Shown one piece after another: positions 6,701-16,043 of a stretch of 24,262 bases of DNA. The position numbers and the translations under genes were made by a program. Numbering within the stretch: the first letter of the stretch is position 1; every line of letters begins with the position of its first letter. Below the pieces are notes generated by a model. It was not told the origin of the DNA. It was given only the letters and a program-made list of their open reading frames with translations, and searched no databases. The stretch is from Clostridia bacterium. Lineage in GTDB: Bacteria > Bacillota > Clostridia > Christensenellales > CAG-1252. The DNA is taken from the NCBI GenBank assembly GCA_017615495.1, contig JAGAAA010000048.1:1-24262 (forward strand). The letters are read 5' to 3'.

Positions 6701-7682
6701 TTATTCCGTGATCTCATCGCGCGTGCGTCTTGCGCGCAATATATCGGGCGTCAAGTTTCCGTCCAAGATCACGCCGGAAGAAGTTTTGATGGTGGAAAAG
6801 GCTGCTCGCGCCGCCGCGAAGACTCTCTTTGACGCGCGGTTTTACCGCATTGCCGATCTTGACCCGGCGGAACGGGCGTACCTGGTGGAAGGGCATTACG
6901 TCAGCCCGATGTTTTTGGAATCGCCTTTTGCTTCGCTCATCCTCTCTGAGGATGGAAAGCAATCCGTGATGTTGCAAGAGGAGGATCACATTCGCTCTCA
7001 ATGCATTTTGCCCGGGCTTGCCTTGAACGAGTGTTTTGAGCGAGTCAAAGAGTATGATTTTGCTTTGCGTGAAAAGGCGCGCCTTGCTTACGACAAACAA
7101 CTCGGCTACTTGACTGCTTGTCCTACAAACGTTGGGACGGGGATGCGTGCGTCGGTGATGATGTTCTTGCCCGCACTTTCCGCGATGGGCAAGATCGAGG
7201 ATTTGGAAGAGGAACTCAAAAGCGCCAACCTGACCATTCGCGGCGCGCTTGGCGAAGGGTCAAAGGGCGAAGGATATCGTTACCAGATCTCCAACGCCGT
7301 TTCGCTTGGCGTGACGGAGGAGACCATCTTAAACAGGGTGGAATCCGCCGCGGGACGCATCAAAGAGATCGAAAGCAAAATGTTGGATCTCTACTACGAG
7401 CGCAATCGTTTGCAACTGGAGGACTCGGTGGCGCGTTCTTACGCGCTGTTGTGCTCGGCAAAGCTCTTGCCGCAGCAGGAATTGGAGTCCTTGCTCGTTA
7501 ACGTAAAAATCGGCATTATGCTCGGTTTACTTACGATCAACACTGTAAATCTCGACGAACTTGCATTATTATGCAAGCCGTCGTCCTTGATTCGGCTGAC
7601 GAAATGCTCGGGCAACGCAATGGAACTCGACGCAACTCGCGCCGAAACGGTACGAAAAGCTATTACGAAAAAGGAGGAATGA
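6693..7682 (+). CDS. mcsB: Protein-arginine kinase McsB
   Basis: Phosphagen-kinase-like enzyme that phosphorylates arginine residues on damaged proteins, marking them for ClpC-ClpP. Family motifs are present: SSRVRLARN near the N-terminus, EEDHIRSQ, CPTNVGTGMRASVM and RGALGEGS, which hold the nucleotide-binding arginines and the catalytic glutamate. At 329 residues it is shorter than Bacillus McsB (about 360) and begins almost directly at the SSR motif, lacking the usual roughly 20-residue leader with conserved aromatics. In the C-terminal domain the expected RDxxRA phosphoarginine-pocket motif reads LDATRA (Leu312-Ala317), losing the first Arg. The gene overlaps mcsA by 8 nt, and its 3' end contains the clpC ribosome binding site AGGAGG, so all three are coupled. 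Confidence 0.93.
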   Translation: MTDYSVISSRVRLARNISGVKFPSKITPEEVLMVEKAARAAAKTLFDARFYRIADLDPAERAYLVEGHYVSPMFLESPFASLILSEDGKQSVMLQEEDHIRSQCILPGLALNECFERVKEYDFALREKARLAYDKQLGYLTACPTNVGTGMRASVMMFLPALSAMGKIEDLEEELKSANLTIRGALGEGSKGEGYRYQISNAVSLGVTEETILNRVESAAGRIKEIESKMLDLYYERNRLQLEDSVARSYALLCSAKLLPQQELESLLVNVKIGIMLGLLTINTVNLDELALLCKPSSLIRLTKCSGNAMELDATRAETVRKAITKKEE

Positions 7683-7686
7683 AGCT

Positions 7687-10185
<2,499 letters not shown>

Positions 10186-10197
10186 ATAAGGTATATC

Positions 10198-10223
10198 CGC
10201 CCCTTTAGGGGCGCTTGTATAAT
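10198..10223 (+). promoter_or_regulatory. Hairpin and possible -10 box upstream of hpf
   Basis: A short GC-rich hairpin (CGCCCC at 10198-10203, loop TTTA, GGGGCG at 10208-10213) lies between clpC and hpf and is followed by TATAAT (10218-10223). No U-tract follows, so it is not a standard terminator, and no good -35 sits 17 bp before the TATAAT; the hairpin occupies that place. It may be an mRNA 3'-end or processing element, or part of a weak hpf promoter. Confidence 0.35.
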
Positions 10224-10245
10224 TCACACAAAAAGGAGGCACTAT

Positions 10246-10791
10246 ATGAAAATCGACATTGTGGGTAAAAATTATTCGGTGAGTGACAAACTTGACGACA
10301 TCATCCGCAAAAAGGCGCAAAGGCTGGATCGTTTCTTCTCAGACGACGTTACGGCTCGCGTCGTTTGTAAGGAAGAGCACAAGGGCAGATACACTTTGGA
10401 ACTTACGATCATCGTAAACGGCACGGTCATTCGTAGCGAAGAGACCAGCGACAATATGTACAGCAACATCGATATCGTTATCCCGAAGATCGACAGACAG
10501 ATCCGCAAGCACAGGACCAGATTGAACAAGACCTTCAAGGACACCATCTTCAACTTCCACGCGGCGGAAGCGGAGGCGATCGAACTCAACGATCCGCAAG
10601 AAGCGGAGATCCCGACCATCGTCAAAACCAAGAAGTTTGAGCTTTTGCCGATGAGCGTTGAAGAAGCTATCGAGCAAATGGACCTTTTGGAGAACAAATT
10701 TTTCGTGTATTTGAACCCGACCACGGGCAAAGTAAATATCGTGTACAGAAGGTATGATAAGACCATCGGTCTTATTGAGCCGCAGTACTAA
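10246..10791 (+). CDS. hpf: Ribosome hibernation promoting factor, long form
   Basis: Long-form HPF of 181 residues, which dimerises 70S ribosomes into inactive 100S particles under starvation. The N-terminal domain (about 1-100) has the beta-alpha-beta-beta-beta-alpha pattern of the YfiA/HPF fold, starting MKIDIVGKNYSVSD and including IDRQIRKHRTRL. A linker (about 103-125) is followed by the dimerisation domain with KFELLPMSVEEAIEQMDLL and FVYLNPTTGKVNIVYRR, typical of the long form in Gram-positive bacteria. The start is fixed by an AAGGAGG ribosome binding site. It lies 60 nt after clpC and 18 nt before pgi. Confidence 0.95.
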   Translation: MKIDIVGKNYSVSDKLDDIIRKKAQRLDRFFSDDVTARVVCKEEHKGRYTLELTIIVNGTVIRSEETSDNMYSNIDIVIPKIDRQIRKHRTRLNKTFKDTIFNFHAAEAEAIELNDPQEAEIPTIVKTKKFELLPMSVEEAIEQMDLLENKFFVYLNPTTGKVNIVYRRYDKTIGLIEPQY

Positions 10792-10809
10792 AGGAGACAA
10801 AATTCAATT

Positions 10810-12234
10810 ATGGCAAAATTTAATAAAAACGATTACCGTATCCGCTTCGATTTCAACAATATGATGCGTGATTATATCGGCGCGGAGCAGGGGATCAAAG
10901 AATCCGACATCTCCGCCGTGTCCGCCACGGTCAAAGGCGCTTTTGACAGCGTGAAGGCGCAGGGCGGCGCAGGTTGGCAAGGTTGGCTTGACCTCCCGTT
11001 CAATCAAAAGGAGATCGTCGCGGACATCATTCAGACGGCAAAGTCTGTCAGAAAGCAGTTTAAGACCTTTGTCGTGTTGGGTATCGGCGGCAGCGCGCTC
11101 GGCCCCATCGCGGTGTTCCAGGCGCTTCGTCACTTGCATTACAACGAACTTCCTTACAAGATGCGCAAGGGCCCCAAGTTCTACGTTGAGGACAACATCG
11201 ACCCCGAGCGTATGGCGGCGCTTCTTGACGTCGTGGACGTGAAGACCACGATGTTCAACGTCATCACCAAGAGCGGCGCGACCAGCGAGACCATGAGCCA
11301 ATACCTCGTGATCACCGACGTTTTGAAAAAGGCGCTCGGCGCGGATTACGCAAGCCACGTGATCGCCACCACTGATAAGGAAAAGGGCAACTTGATCAAA
11401 CTCGCAAAGAAGGAAGGGTTCAAAACCTTCTACATTCCTTCGGGCGTGGGCGGTCGTTTCTCCGAGCTTTCTCCCGTTGGTTTGCTTCCCGCGGCGGTGC
11501 TTGGCATCGACATCAAAAAGATGCTTTCCGGCGCGATGGATATGGTCAAGAGTGGCTTCAAAACCTCCAATCCTTATAAGAACAAGCCTTTGATGGCGGC
11601 GACGTTGCAATTTATTGCAATGAACAACGGCAAAAACGTCTCGGTCATGATGCCGTACGCGGATAGCTTGAAGTACGTCGCGGATTGGTACTGCCAGTTG
11701 TGGGGCGAGAGCCTCGGCAAGTCGGTGGACAAGGAAGGCAAAGAAGTCTACGCCGGACAGACGCCCGTTAAGGCGCTTGGCGTGACGGACCAGCACAGCC
11801 AGATCCAACTCTACACCGAAGGCCCCTTCGATAAGGTCATCACCTTTATCGCGGTGGAAAACTTCCGTAAGGAAGTCATGATCCCCGAGGGTCTTGCGGA
11901 TTTCCCCGACGTCAACTTCCTTTGCGGCAACACGATGGGCAAGCTTCTTAATACCGAGCGCAAAGCAACGGAGTACGCGCTTGCCAAAAAGCATCGTTTG
12001 AACCGTACCATCATCGTGCCGGAAGTCAACGAATATTCCATCGGTCAGCTGTTGATGCTCTTTATGATGGAAACGGCGTTCGTGGGCGCGATGCTCAACA
12101 TCGACACCTTCAATCAACCCGGCGTGGAAGAGGGCAAAAACGCCACTTACGCGATGTTTGGCAGGAAGGGCTACGAAGCCAAAAAAGCGGAACTTGACAG
12201 TGCGAAAGCTAAGTCGGAAAAATATATGATTTAA
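10810..12234 (+). CDS. pgi: Glucose-6-phosphate isomerase
   Basis: Glycolytic enzyme interconverting glucose-6-phosphate and fructose-6-phosphate in the cytoplasm. The 474-residue length fits the shorter Gram-positive/Thermotoga-like type. Visible motifs: VLGIGGSALGP and TKSGATSET of the SIS-type sugar-phosphate site, the first family signature GVGGRFSELSPVG (from residue 212), and the second signature FNQPGVEEGK (434-443). The nearest ribosome binding site, AAGGAG at 10791-10796, overlaps the hpf stop and lies 13 nt before the ATG, longer than usual, so translation may depend partly on coupling with hpf. The TPP riboswitch promoter begins 13 nt after the stop codon. Confidence 0.95.
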   Translation: MAKFNKNDYRIRFDFNNMMRDYIGAEQGIKESDISAVSATVKGAFDSVKAQGGAGWQGWLDLPFNQKEIVADIIQTAKSVRKQFKTFVVLGIGGSALGPIAVFQALRHLHYNELPYKMRKGPKFYVEDNIDPERMAALLDVVDVKTTMFNVITKSGATSETMSQYLVITDVLKKALGADYASHVIATTDKEKGNLIKLAKKEGFKTFYIPSGVGGRFSELSPVGLLPAAVLGIDIKKMLSGAMDMVKSGFKTSNPYKNKPLMAATLQFIAMNNGKNVSVMMPYADSLKYVADWYCQLWGESLGKSVDKEGKEVYAGQTPVKALGVTDQHSQIQLYTEGPFDKVITFIAVENFRKEVMIPEGLADFPDVNFLCGNTMGKLLNTERKATEYALAKKHRLNRTIIVPEVNEYSIGQLLMLFMMETAFVGAMLNIDTFNQPGVEEGKNATYAMFGRKGYEAKKAELDSAKAKSEKYMI

Positions 12235-12247
12235 TGCTTCGATTTGC

Positions 12248-12276
12248 TTGACAACGGGTAAGTTACGCGATAAAAT
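12248..12276 (+). promoter_or_regulatory. Promoter of the TPP riboswitch unit
   Basis: TTGACA (12248-12253), 17-bp spacer, TAAAAT (12271-12276); predicted start near 12283, a few bases before the aptamer. Confidence 0.85.
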
Positions 12277-12289
12277 CAAAAAGCAATAT

Positions 12290-12362
12290 TGCAAGGGGTG
12301 CCTAAAAACGGCTGAGATCATACCCTTAGAACATGATGAGGTAATTCTCGGCATGGAAGCAT
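12290..12362 (+). ncRNA. TPP riboswitch (THI element) aptamer
   Basis: Thiamine-pyrophosphate-sensing leader RNA. The conserved core is visible: GGGGTGCC, then GGCTGAGATCATACCC (the strongly conserved CUGAGA with ACCC), then GAACATGATGAGGTAAT and a closing GGCATGGAAGC. This follows the usual THI-box order of P2/P3 and P4/P5 elements with small departures (ACATGATG in place of ACCTGATC). A consensus promoter precedes it and a terminator plus ThiT-like gene follow, which is the expected context for TPP control of thiamine uptake. Confidence 0.93.
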
Positions 12363-12375
12363 AAAAGCGTTTTAT

Positions 12376-12402
12376 CCTCCCGAGAATTCGGGAGGTTTTT
12401 TT
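12376..12402 (+). terminator. Riboswitch expression platform: terminator hairpin that also contains the ribosome binding site
   Basis: An 8-bp stem (CCTCCCGA at 12376-12383 with TCGGGAGG at 12388-12395) closes a GAAT loop and is followed by seven T, directly before ATG 12403. The descending arm holds GGGAGG, the only Shine-Dalgarno for the gene, 7 nt from the start codon. A 9-nt perfect antiterminator is visible: AATTCTCGG (12343-12351), inside the aptamer, is complementary to CCGAGAATT (12380-12388) in the terminator. Confidence 0.88.
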
Positions 12403-13557
12403 ATGGTTAATTACTTGTTTTATCCCTTGATCGTGGCGACGCTTCTTTTGGTGGCGGCGCTGGCGTACTTCTTCTACGCACAACAGAAGAACAAAGATTC
12501 GTTGCAGTCCAAAAACGTTTTGTTGATCGCAACGATCCTCTTTTTGGTGACGCTGTTTGTGTGCGTGCCGCTGCATTTGCGCAACGAGTACAACGCGGAA
12601 GAATTCTTCGTGCAACCGCTTTATTTCTATCCGATGTTGGCGTCCATCCTCGCCTTGATCGTGGGTATCGGTTTGTACCTTCTTGCTAAACTTAACAAGA
12701 AGTTTGCGTTGCAGGCAAAATGGATCGTCATCGGCGTTGTTATTGCGGCGATGATCACCACCTTCATTTGCTTGATCGTTTACTACAATCGCGAAATTGC
12801 ACCTTACGAAGATTACGAATCGGTCAACTCCACTTTGCTGTTTGTGGGCGCTGCCGCAATTATTGCGATTTTGGCTGTAGTATCCGCATTTTTCGGCAAA
12901 AAGTCCAATCCGAAATTTGAGACGAAGTCGGTCACTTTCGCCGCCGTTTCTGTGGCGCTTGCGTTCGCGCTTTCTTATATCAGATTGTTCCGTCTTCCGC
13001 AGGGCGGTTCCATCACGTTGGTCAGCGTGTTGCCTTTGATGCTTTATTCGCAAATGTTCGGCATCCGCAAAGGCATTGTCGCCGGCGTGGTGTTCGGCTT
13101 GCTTTCGGCGATCCAAGACCCGTGGATCTTGCACCCTGCGCAGTTCTTGTTGGATTATCCTCTTGCGTTCGGTTGCATCGGCTTGACCGGCGTCTTTACG
13201 CAAGAAGGCATTAAGGGCAAGAAGGGCATCGCGCTCTTTGCTGGCGGCGCGGTCCTTGCCGTGACGATGCGTTATCTTTCGCACGTTATTTCCGGCATCT
13301 TCGCCTTCTCGATGTACGCTGCGGAAGGGTACGGCGCCGTTGCTTGGGGCTTCTTGTACAATACCTTTGCCTTTGCCGATATGGCGATCGCCCTCGTGGT
13401 CGGCGTGCTGTTGCTTCTCAACTCTGCTTTCTTAAAGGTGGTCAATCAAACCACGTTAGGCAACGTTACGCTGCAGGCGCCCGCCACGCAAAGCGACGCT
13501 TCTGATTCTGAACTTGAGGAAATTGTAGCAAGCGACGAAAAATCTGAAGACAAATAA
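12403..13557 (+). CDS. ThiT-like thiamine transporter (ECF S component) with extra N-terminal membrane domain
   Basis: Integral membrane protein of 384 residues. The C-terminal half (about 175-360) matches ThiT/YuaJ, the thiamine-binding S component of energy-coupling-factor transporters: RLFRLPQGGSITLVSVLPLM, IQDPWILHPAQFLLDYPLAF and RYLSHVISGIFAFSMYAAEG are close to known ThiT ligand-site segments. ThiT alone is normally about 180-200 residues. Here some 170 extra residues precede it, with about five hydrophobic segments (around 3-26, 38-58, 73-95, 105-127 and 142-165) joined by short charged loops. The C-terminus is an acidic hydrophilic tail. The gene is under the TPP riboswitch, its SD lies in the terminator, and a terminator follows, so it is monocistronic. 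No EcfA or EcfT genes are in the window. The role of the N-terminal domain is unknown. Confidence 0.88.
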   Translation: MVNYLFYPLIVATLLLVAALAYFFYAQQKNKDSLQSKNVLLIATILFLVTLFVCVPLHLRNEYNAEEFFVQPLYFYPMLASILALIVGIGLYLLAKLNKKFALQAKWIVIGVVIAAMITTFICLIVYYNREIAPYEDYESVNSTLLFVGAAAIIAILAVVSAFFGKKSNPKFETKSVTFAAVSVALAFALSYIRLFRLPQGGSITLVSVLPLMLYSQMFGIRKGIVAGVVFGLLSAIQDPWILHPAQFLLDYPLAFGCIGLTGVFTQEGIKGKKGIALFAGGAVLAVTMRYLSHVISGIFAFSMYAAEGYGAVAWGFLYNTFAFADMAIALVVGVLLLLNSAFLKVVNQTTLGNVTLQAPATQSDASDSELEEIVASDEKSEDK

Positions 13558-13584
13558 GCTGTCGCATAAATTAAATATAAAACT

Positions 13585-13617
13585 GATCGGAATGCCTTAG
13601 GCGTTCCGATCTTTTTT
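13585..13617 (+). terminator. Intrinsic terminator after the ThiT-like gene
   Basis: A 12-bp stem with one G-T pair (GATCGGAATGCC at 13585-13596, GGCGTTCCGATC at 13600-13611), loop TTA, then six T. Confidence 0.92.
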
Positions 13618-13637
13618 ACGCATTCGGTCGCTTTCAT

Positions 13638-13667
13638 TTGACTATTTCTTGTCCGGAAGGATATAAT
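13638..13667 (+). promoter_or_regulatory. SigA-type promoter of the pseudo-ATPase/protease/ABC importer operon
   Basis: TTGACT (13638-13643), 18-bp spacer, consensus TATAAT (13662-13667). The -10 ends 7 nt before ATG 13675, so the mRNA may begin at or near the start codon. Confidence 0.75.
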
Positions 13668-13674
13668 TTACTTG

Positions 13675-14724
13675 ATGAGTAAATTAATTTGCAAAGGTTT
13701 CAACGTCAAGTACTTCGGTTACGACGCCGCGATCTCGGATGTCACGACGACGTTTTCGGATGGGGTGAACGTTGTTTACGCTACGGAAAAAGGGGGCAAA
13801 ACCACCTTTTTAAAGGCGCTTGCCGGCATCGTTCCTTATCAAGGGGAATTGACTCTCGACGGCGCGCCCGTTTCGGATCTTTCCTTAAAAGAACGCGATT
13901 TTCAAATGCTTTTTGACGATTACGCGCTGTTTTCGCGCCGGTCGGTAAGGTACAATCTCGAATATCCTTTGCGCTTGCGCAAGATGCCCAAGGAAGAGCG
14001 CCGCCGAGCGGTGGAAAGCGTCGCTTCGCTTTTTGACCTCGATATCATGCTCGACGCGCCGGTCTACCGCCTCAACGAATGGCTCAAAGTGACCTTGACC
14101 CTTTGCCGCGCTTATTTGCGCCGTCCCAAAGTGCTTTTGATCGACAACGTTTTCTCAAAACTTGATCCCTCCGCAAGGAAAGAGGCCTTTTTGCGCTTTA
14201 TGCCTTTGTTTAAAGAGGGGATCGTTATTTACGCGACGGATAGCCCCGACGAGGCTGCCGCTTTGTCTGATTCCGTCAAATTTTTGTCTTACGGCTATTT
14301 GATGCAAGAGGGCTCCGCTAAGACCATTAGGACCAAGCCCAACGCTGCCTCCGTCTTTGTTTCGTTTGAAAAGTATCCCTCGCTTCTTCCGTGCGTTGCT
14401 ACCAAAGGCGGGGTGGAGATAGATGGCGTTTTGTTCCCGCTCGACGCACGCTTAAAAAGCGACGTTTACCTCGGCAAAGAGGTTTTGACGGGCGTTGCTC
14501 CGGATGGCTTTGAGCTTTCTGACGATGGTTTCGAGGTCAACGTGATCGGTAAGTTTTATTTAGACGGCAAAGCCGTCTATTCCGCAAAAAAAGAAGAGTC
14601 GACGTTGTTCTTTCTCTCTGAAAAAGACCTTGCGGTCGGTGAGACCGTAAAACTTAAATTGACGCGAATCGTCGCTCTTTTCGACGCTCTTAACGAGAGG
14701 AACGTTTTGGAGGTGACTGAATGA
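13675..14724 (+). CDS. Degenerate ABC transporter ATPase (MalK/UgpC-like) lacking catalytic motifs
   Basis: Protein of 349 residues with the fold pattern of an ABC nucleotide-binding subunit plus a C-terminal TOBE/MalK-like regulatory region (about 220-349). The catalytic elements are altered almost everywhere. Walker A reads ATEKGGKTT (36-44; first Gly lost). The Q-loop FQDYALF reads FDDYALF (Gln to Asp81). The LSGGQ signature reads LNEWL (133-137). Walker B reads LLIDN with the catalytic Glu replaced by Asn158. The H-loop reads ATDSPDEA (His to Asp189). The D-loop SKLD and flanking CRAYLRRPKVLLI are well kept, so ancestry is clear. ATP hydrolysis looks impossible; ATP binding is doubtful. 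It overlaps the S41 protease gene by 4 nt and leads an operon with its own promoter. A TTG at 13672 is the alternative start. GGAAGG (13655-13660) is too far upstream of ATG 13675 to be a normal ribosome binding site. Function unknown. Confidence 0.85.
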   Translation: MSKLICKGFNVKYFGYDAAISDVTTTFSDGVNVVYATEKGGKTTFLKALAGIVPYQGELTLDGAPVSDLSLKERDFQMLFDDYALFSRRSVRYNLEYPLRLRKMPKEERRRAVESVASLFDLDIMLDAPVYRLNEWLKVTLTLCRAYLRRPKVLLIDNVFSKLDPSARKEAFLRFMPLFKEGIVIYATDSPDEAAALSDSVKFLSYGYLMQEGSAKTIRTKPNAASVFVSFEKYPSLLPCVATKGGVEIDGVLFPLDARLKSDVYLGKEVLTGVAPDGFELSDDGFEVNVIGKFYLDGKAVYSAKKEESTLFFLSEKDLAVGETVKLKLTRIVALFDALNERNVLEVTE

Positions 14725-16022
14725 AAAATGCTTTAAAAGCGCTGATCGTAGCGCTCATTATCATTGCGATATCAGCGTTTACGTTTTCCTGTTATGAAAA
14801 GCCACAAGAAGCGCAGGAACCTGCCGAAACGACGGAAACGGTCAAGGTGCTTGACGATCGTTTTGATCTTACCAACAACGTTTTGAATTTCATCAAGGAT
14901 TATTTTTACGACGACATTGATTATGACTACGCCGATCTTTACGCGGCGTACGGGCTTGTCGCCAGCCTGGGCGACTACAACTATATTTATTCGCCGGAAG
15001 ATCTGGTCGGTTCGGTTTCGGACGGCAAGGGCTTCGGTTTGCTTATCAAAACCAACATCTACAACGAACATTTGATCGATTTCATCCTTCCGGGCTCGCC
15101 GTTCCTTACGCCTTATAACGGCAACACGGTGCTGCGCGGCGACGAGCTTTACGCGGTTGACGATTTTCGCATTTCCGGCTTGTCCAGCTCCGCGTATTCG
15201 GCGGTTTTGAACTCGCTTCCTTCCGATCGCGCGGTCAAATTTACGATGTTGCGTGGCGATGAGACCTTTGACGTGGTTTATCAAAAAACCGACATCACCT
15301 TCCCGAGTTGCGTTTATATCAATAATTTGCCCGGCGTGCCGGAAGAATTCGGTTACATTTTCCTTCGTAATTTCAGCAACACGAACGACGTTTTGAACGA
15401 GTTTAAAGCGGCGGTCCGTTCATTCAATTCGGACGGAAACCGCGCCTTGCTCCTCGATCTTCGCGGCAACGGCGGAGGAAACACTAACGTTTTGCGTAGC
15501 ATTGCTTCGGCTCTGATCGGCGACGCGCCTATGAACGAACTGCTTTTCGAGGTCCACTACGCAAAGGAAAGCCGCTCCAATTACATCTATTCCACGCCGG
15601 TGGAAAACAAGATCGACACGCCGATCTACGTGCTTTGCAACAGCGGCACGGCGTCTGCGTCCGAAGCCTTGATCGGTACGATGCGCGCCCACGGGACCTT
15701 GACGGCGTTGATCGGGCAATCCACCGTCGGCAAAGGGGTGGCGCAAAACGCCTTTACCACCTATCAGGAAGGGGAAAAAGGCGTGTTTATCGACAAAGGT
15801 TTGGATGAGAATGGTGAAGAGGTCGACCTCAACACGCACTATGTGCAGATCATTTTCGGCAAATATTACATTTACGATCAGTCGGCGGAGGGCGGAAAGT
15901 ATTGCATGCACGGCAAACCGTTCATTCCCGACATTCCCATTACGGACGAAAACCCGATCACTCCCGATTACGGCGAGGACCTTTATATCCACGCGGCGGT
16001 CGAACACTATAACGGAAACTAA
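14721..16022 (+). CDS. S41-family (C-terminal processing) PDZ peptidase, predicted surface-anchored
   Basis: Serine protease of 433 residues related to CtpA/CtpB. An N-terminal hydrophobic segment (5-22) is followed by Cys24 (AFTFSC), an imperfect lipobox, so it is either a lipoprotein or membrane-anchored, facing outside. A short helical domain (about 45-95), a PDZ domain (about 100-190) and the S41 catalytic core follow. The core shows LLLDLRGNGGG, the nucleophile motif NSGTASASEAL (predicted Ser312) and the general-base motif STVGKGVAQ (predicted Lys338), so it is likely active. The ATG overlaps the stop of the degenerate ATPase gene (ATGA), with GGAGG just upstream, and the binding-protein gene follows after 21 nt, so all are co-transcribed. 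The substrate is unknown. Confidence 0.88.
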   Translation: MKNALKALIVALIIIAISAFTFSCYEKPQEAQEPAETTETVKVLDDRFDLTNNVLNFIKDYFYDDIDYDYADLYAAYGLVASLGDYNYIYSPEDLVGSVSDGKGFGLLIKTNIYNEHLIDFILPGSPFLTPYNGNTVLRGDELYAVDDFRISGLSSSAYSAVLNSLPSDRAVKFTMLRGDETFDVVYQKTDITFPSCVYINNLPGVPEEFGYIFLRNFSNTNDVLNEFKAAVRSFNSDGNRALLLDLRGNGGGNTNVLRSIASALIGDAPMNELLFEVHYAKESRSNYIYSTPVENKIDTPIYVLCNSGTASASEALIGTMRAHGTLTALIGQSTVGKGVAQNAFTTYQEGEKGVFIDKGLDENGEEVDLNTHYVQIIFGKYYIYDQSAEGGKYCMHGKPFIPDIPITDENPITPDYGEDLYIHAAVEHYNGN

Positions 16023-16043
16023 AAATCTCTTAGGAGGGGACAT

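Noticed and set aside
7258..7272. GGGTCAAAGGGC, resembling half of a CtsR operator
   Set aside because: It is inside the mcsB coding region, lacks the second heptad with the 3-nt spacer, and is not near a promoter.
10198..10213. GC-rich hairpin after clpC as a terminator
   Set aside because: The stem is only 6 bp and no T-run follows; kept only as a possible processing element.
10804..13284. An 826-codon open frame on the minus strand
   Set aside because: It lies antisense to pgi, the TPP riboswitch and the ThiT-like gene, all of which have clear family motifs. The translated product is His/Arg/Asp-rich with no recognisable domain, as expected from codon bias of the sense genes, which rarely use codons that give stops in this frame.
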